From positions 4,972-12,208 of the forward strand of contig DCIZ01000123.1 of NCBI GenBank assembly GCA_002317305.1: 7,237 bases of DNA, read 5' to 3'. The stretch is from Campylobacter sp. UBA1713. Its GTDB lineage: Bacteria > Campylobacterota > Campylobacteria > Campylobacterales > Campylobacteraceae. The notes beneath the pieces were generated by a model. The model saw nothing but the letters and a program-made list of their open reading frames with translations, was not told where the DNA came from and ran no database searches. Both the position numbers and the translations under genes were made by a program. Shown piece by piece: positions 5,168 to 7,237 of this stretch. Each line of letters starts with the position of its first letter. Within the stretch, counting starts at the first letter, position 1.

Positions 5168-5869
5168 TTAACCTCTCTCATTTTTCACAAATTCGACTAT
5201 CTGTCTCGTAACCTCAACCTCTGGCAAGCTAGCATCCACCACAAGCGTTTCACACTCAAATTTACCCAGCGTTTTAAGCGTCTCTTTGATGCGACTTTGG
5301 ACCTCTAGCAAGTAGCCCACGCCTCGCTTTTCGATGGCATCGGGCGCACCACCACCAGCACCACCACCAGCACCACCGCCAGCACCACCGCCAGCACCAC
5401 CACCAGCACCACCGCCAAAACGCTCGCCCAAACGCGCCCTTAAAAGCTCCTCACTCGCCTCAAAGCAGACAAATCGCACATTTTCAAATTTACCAGCCTC
5501 AAAAAGCGACCCGCCAAGCGCAAAGGAATTTAGCGCCAAAAGCTCACACATCTCGCCGCCATTTGCCAAAGCATACGCCACGCCACTCACAAAACCTCTG
5601 TCGCTAAAAACCAGCCTCTCGCCACCTTCGCCACACGCCACACCAAAACGCAAAACCTGCTCGTAGTGCTCCGCTCTGTCGGCTAAAAACATGAGCGCTT
5701 CGGCTCGTTTGCTACTAGCCAAACCCGCCAAAACCAAACGGCGAATCTCCGCGCCCAACTCCGTAGCGCCCGGCTCTTTTGTAAAAACCGCATCTTTAAA
5801 CTCACGCATTAACGCCTTCATTTGCGTGCTTTTTCCCACGCCATCAACGCCTTCAAGGTAAAAAATCAT
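5168..5869 (-). CDS. tmk: Thymidylate kinase with a glycine-alanine repeat in the LID region
   Basis: Tmk phosphorylates dTMP to dTDP with ATP in the cytoplasm, an essential step of dTTP synthesis. The 233-aa protein begins MIFYLEGVDGVGKST, with the P-loop at 7-14. TKEPGATELG (30-39) is the EPG substrate motif, RAEALMFLADRAEHYE (55-70) the dTMP-binding helix, and SDRGFVSGVAYA (89-100) the DR(Y/F)xxSxxAYQ-type motif, with Gly after DR. The LID region has ERF, then six GGGA units (152-175), then PDAIEKR. Without the 24-residue repeat the protein would be 209 aa, close to the family norm. The ATG at 5867-5869 overlaps the coaD stop as ATGA, so translation is probably coupled to coaD; no strong own ribosome binding site is seen. 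The stop is immediately followed by repeat island 2. Confidence 0.95.
   Translation of the reverse strand: MIFYLEGVDGVGKSTQMKALMREFKDAVFTKEPGATELGAEIRRLVLAGLASSKRAEALMFLADRAEHYEQVLRFGVACGEGGERLVFSDRGFVSGVAYALANGGEMCELLALNSFALGGSLFEAGKFENVRFVCFEASEELLRARLGERFGGGAGGGAGGGAGGGAGGGAGGGAPDAIEKRGVGYLLEVQSRIKETLKTLGKFECETLVVDASLPEVEVTRQIVEFVKNERG
5346..5417 (-). repeat. Six 12-bp tandem units in tmk encoding (GGGA)6
   Basis: Plus-strand units of gcaccaccRcca run without interruption at 5346-5357, 5358-5369, 5370-5381, 5382-5393, 5394-5405 and 5406-5417. Only the ninth base varies (A,A,G,G,A,G), a synonymous Gly wobble on the coding strand. The array encodes Tmk residues 152-175. The 12-bp unit keeps frame whatever the copy number. 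The opposite strand is also open here (Ala-Pro-Pro-Pro), which is a shadow. Confidence 0.97.
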
Positions 5870-6348
5870 CTCTCAAAACCTCGCTTTACTTCGTGTAAAA
5901 TAGCCTCTGGGACAAATTTAGATATGTCGCCACCGTGAGACAAAAGTGTTCTAACGATGGAGCTAGATATAAACGAATGTTTTAAATTTGAGACAAAATA
6001 TACACTTTCAAAATCTTCACTCAAACTCTCATTTACATAACCCATCTGCAGCTCATACTCAAAGTCGCTCACCGCCCGAAGCCCACGCACGACCACATTT
6101 ACGCCATTTTGGCGCGCAAAATCCACAAGCAAGTTGTCAAAAGTTCGCACGCTCACACGCCCGCCAAACTCGCCCACACAAAGCCGCGTGAGTTCTAGCC
6201 TTCGTTCTAGCGAAAAGAGTGGCTTTTTTGCCTCGTTGGCAGCTATGGCGACCACAACTTCGTCAAAAACCTTTAAAGCACGCTTTACGATGTCTAAATG
6301 TCCATTTGTCATGGGGTCAAACGTGCCCGGATATATGCATCTTCTCAT
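5866..6348 (-). CDS. coaD: Phosphopantetheine adenylyltransferase (PPAT)
   Basis: CoaD transfers AMP from ATP to 4'-phosphopantetheine, giving dephospho-CoA, the penultimate step of CoA synthesis. The 160-aa length is typical. Visible motifs are YPGTFDPMTNGHLDI (6-20), containing the TxGH nucleotidyltransferase signature with His17; RGLRAVSDFEYE (88-99), the phosphopantetheine-binding region; and ISSSIVRTLLSHGGDISKFVP (about 127-147), corresponding to the ISSSxVR signature. The ATG at 6346-6348 has a weak AAAAGG site 9 nt upstream. It follows yhhQ after a 45-nt gap and overlaps tmk by 4 nt. In C. jejuni coaD and tmk are also adjacent, as I recall, with ubiX on the other side; here the neighbour is a transporter. 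Confidence 0.96.
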   Translation of the reverse strand: MRRCIYPGTFDPMTNGHLDIVKRALKVFDEVVVAIAANEAKKPLFSLERRLELTRLCVGEFGGRVSVRTFDNLLVDFARQNGVNVVVRGLRAVSDFEYELQMGYVNESLSEDFESVYFVSNLKHSFISSSIVRTLLSHGGDISKFVPEAILHEVKRGFER

Positions 6349-6376
6349 ATTTTTTAGCCTTTTTCAAAAAATTTAC

Positions 6377-6382
6377 ATTTTA
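6377..6382 (-). promoter_or_regulatory. Possible -10 box for coaD-tmk
   Basis: In the 45-nt gap between yhhQ and coaD the minus strand reads GCTAAAATG, with TAAAAT at 6377-6382, about 28 nt before the coaD start. No -35 is recognisable. Read-through from yhhQ is equally possible. Confidence 0.3.
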
Positions 6383-6393
6383 GCGAATTTTGC

Positions 6394-7098
6394 TTAAAAT
6401 ACTCCAACGCCGTTACGCCTCCACGACTTTACGATGGCGTAACCAAAAGGCGTAAAAAGCGCCGCACACGCTAGCTCAAACGCCATTGTCGTCAGCGCAC
6501 AGACAAAGACTTGTGAAAGCTCCCAGCCAAAGAGGCGGTAAGAGACGAGCAAAGCAAAGAGAAGGTTGTCCAAAAACTGCGCCAAAGCTGTCGAAACGAG
6601 CGAGCGAGTGGCAAAGCTAGCAAAGTCGTCTCTCAAAAGTCGCTTGCCTATCTGTCCGTTTAAAAAGGCGTTTGTGAAAAAAGCCACACTCATCGCCACC
6701 GTGCTACCAAAAAGCACATACCACGACCCGCCAAAAGTGGCGTTTAGTGCGGCGTTTGTTTGTGGATTTTGTGTGGTGTAAAACTCGCCCCAGTTGCCCG
6801 GCATTACAGCGGCTAGTGCAAAAAAACCGCACGAAATGAGGTTAAAAAGCACGGTAACGACTGCCACTTTGTAGGCGGCTTTTGTGCCAAAATGTTTGCA
6901 AATGACATCCATACACAAAAAGCTAATCCAGCTAAGTAGCGTTCCGCAGTCAAGCGCTAAAAAACGCATGTTTACTAGCTCTTTGTTTGCGAGCAAATTC
7001 ATAAGGACGACGCTTAGGACGAGTGAGGTAAAAAAGAGGCTGGGAATGGCACGAAAGAGTGCAAGCGTGTCAAAATACGCTCGTTTTAAATTTGACAT
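6394..7098 (-). CDS. yhhQ: VUT-family queuosine precursor transporter
   Basis: The 234-aa product matches the Vut_1/YhhQ family of inner-membrane proteins that import queuosine precursors (preQ0/preQ1) for tRNA wobble modification. About six hydrophobic segments are visible, near 20-37, 46-64, 72-98, 124-146, 163-190 and 194-220. Family features are ALDCGTLLSWISFLCMDVICKHFGTKAAY (about 48-76, compare GTLLFPLSF..D...E.YGKK.A), with Asp64, and RSLVSTALAQFLDNLLF (165-181), matching RnlvStaxxQlxDt with Asp177. Lys68 occupies the place of the more usual Glu in DxxxExxG. The ATG at 7096-7098 has AAAGGA (7105-7110) 5-6 nt upstream. Substrate is inferred from the family; no preQ1 riboswitch is recognised in the 139-nt leader. 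Confidence 0.87.
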   Translation of the reverse strand: MSNLKRAYFDTLALFRAIPSLFFTSLVLSVVLMNLLANKELVNMRFLALDCGTLLSWISFLCMDVICKHFGTKAAYKVAVVTVLFNLISCGFFALAAVMPGNWGEFYTTQNPQTNAALNATFGGSWYVLFGSTVAMSVAFFTNAFLNGQIGKRLLRDDFASFATRSLVSTALAQFLDNLLFALLVSYRLFGWELSQVFVCALTTMAFELACAALFTPFGYAIVKSWRRNGVGVF

Positions 7099-7140
7099 GG
7101 TTTTTCCTTTGGTTTTGATTTGTTAGGACACTTCTGAAAA

Positions 7141-7237
7141 GCAGTTTGGCTCAATTTCGAGAAATGTTTTTAGCGATTTTTTTGTTTTAAAACGAGGAGC
7201 ATAGCAGGCTATGTAACGAGTTTTAAGGCAAAAAAGC
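7141..7237. repeat. Repeat-like leader of yhhQ with small inverted repeats
   Basis: This leader contains the palindrome gttttaaaac (7184-7193), an inverted pair catagc/gctatg (7200-7205 and 7208-7213), aacgag twice (7191-7196 and 7215-7220) and taacgagttttaaggcaaaa (7214-7233). The last matches positions 1-20 of the window at 17 of 20 bases, all differences being transitions. It runs off the window edge. It looks like part of an interspersed element rather than a promoter; I see no clear -10 for yhhQ. Confidence 0.5.

Noticed and set aside
5334..5666. Plus-strand ORF with (APPP)n repeat opposite tmk
   Set aside because: It is the antisense reading of the 12-bp array within a clear tmk gene; no ribosome binding site or family match.
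7099..7237. preQ1 riboswitch upstream of the queuosine-precursor transporter
   Set aside because: No recognisable preQ1 aptamer with an A-rich tail; the leader instead looks like a repeat with short inverted pairs.

Overview
The window looks like chromosomal DNA from a Campylobacterota species, most likely a Campylobacter outside the very AT-rich thermophilic group. The strongest clue is hobA, a DnaA-binding initiation factor known only from this phylum. It is followed by holB and an unusually long folP, an order I recall from Campylobacter and Helicobacter. A/T-rich leaders, 'aaattt'-rich spacers and moderate GC in the coding regions fit this. All six recognised genes lie on the minus strand, so transcription runs from high to low coordinates.

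Layout in transcription order: a short leader (7099-7237) with a repeat-like hairpin; yhhQ, a VUT-family queuosine-precursor transporter (6394-7098); coaD (5866-6348) and tmk (5168-5869), coupled by a 4-nt ATGA overlap; repeat island 2 (4699-5167); hobA (4155-4694), holB (3538-4158) and folP (2283-3551), each overlapping the next; repeat island 1 (1772-2282); comM (251-1771); and at the left edge a 40-codon ORF (10-132) with a good promoter and ribosome binding site but no recognised product.

Most of the genes serve nucleotide, cofactor and DNA metabolism. CoaD makes dephospho-CoA, Tmk makes dTDP, FolP makes dihydropteroate, HobA acts at initiation with DnaA, HolB is a clamp-loader subunit, and ComM is a AAA+ branch-migration protein used in natural transformation.

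The unusual content is between genes. The two islands (511 and 469 bp) have no convincing gene and are mosaics of the same modules: a 15-mer present three times, a 32-bp exact direct repeat, an A/G-rich module, a 'gattcttcgc...tcagaatgac' module, and long hairpins. Two hairpins keep an identical 13-nt loop while their stem sequences differ and still pair. In island 1 the two non-Watson-Crick positions become G-U wobbles only in RNA copied from the gene-sense (minus) strand. Island 2 is a near-palindrome of such modules and ends at the tmk stop codon; island 1 begins right after the folP stop. Separately, tmk carries six copies of a 12-bp repeat encoding (GGGA)6 in its LID loop, and folP has smaller Gly/Glu/Ser repeats. 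I see no CRISPR, tRNA, rRNA, transposase or clear accessory system; the hairpin family is the best candidate for something undescribed.
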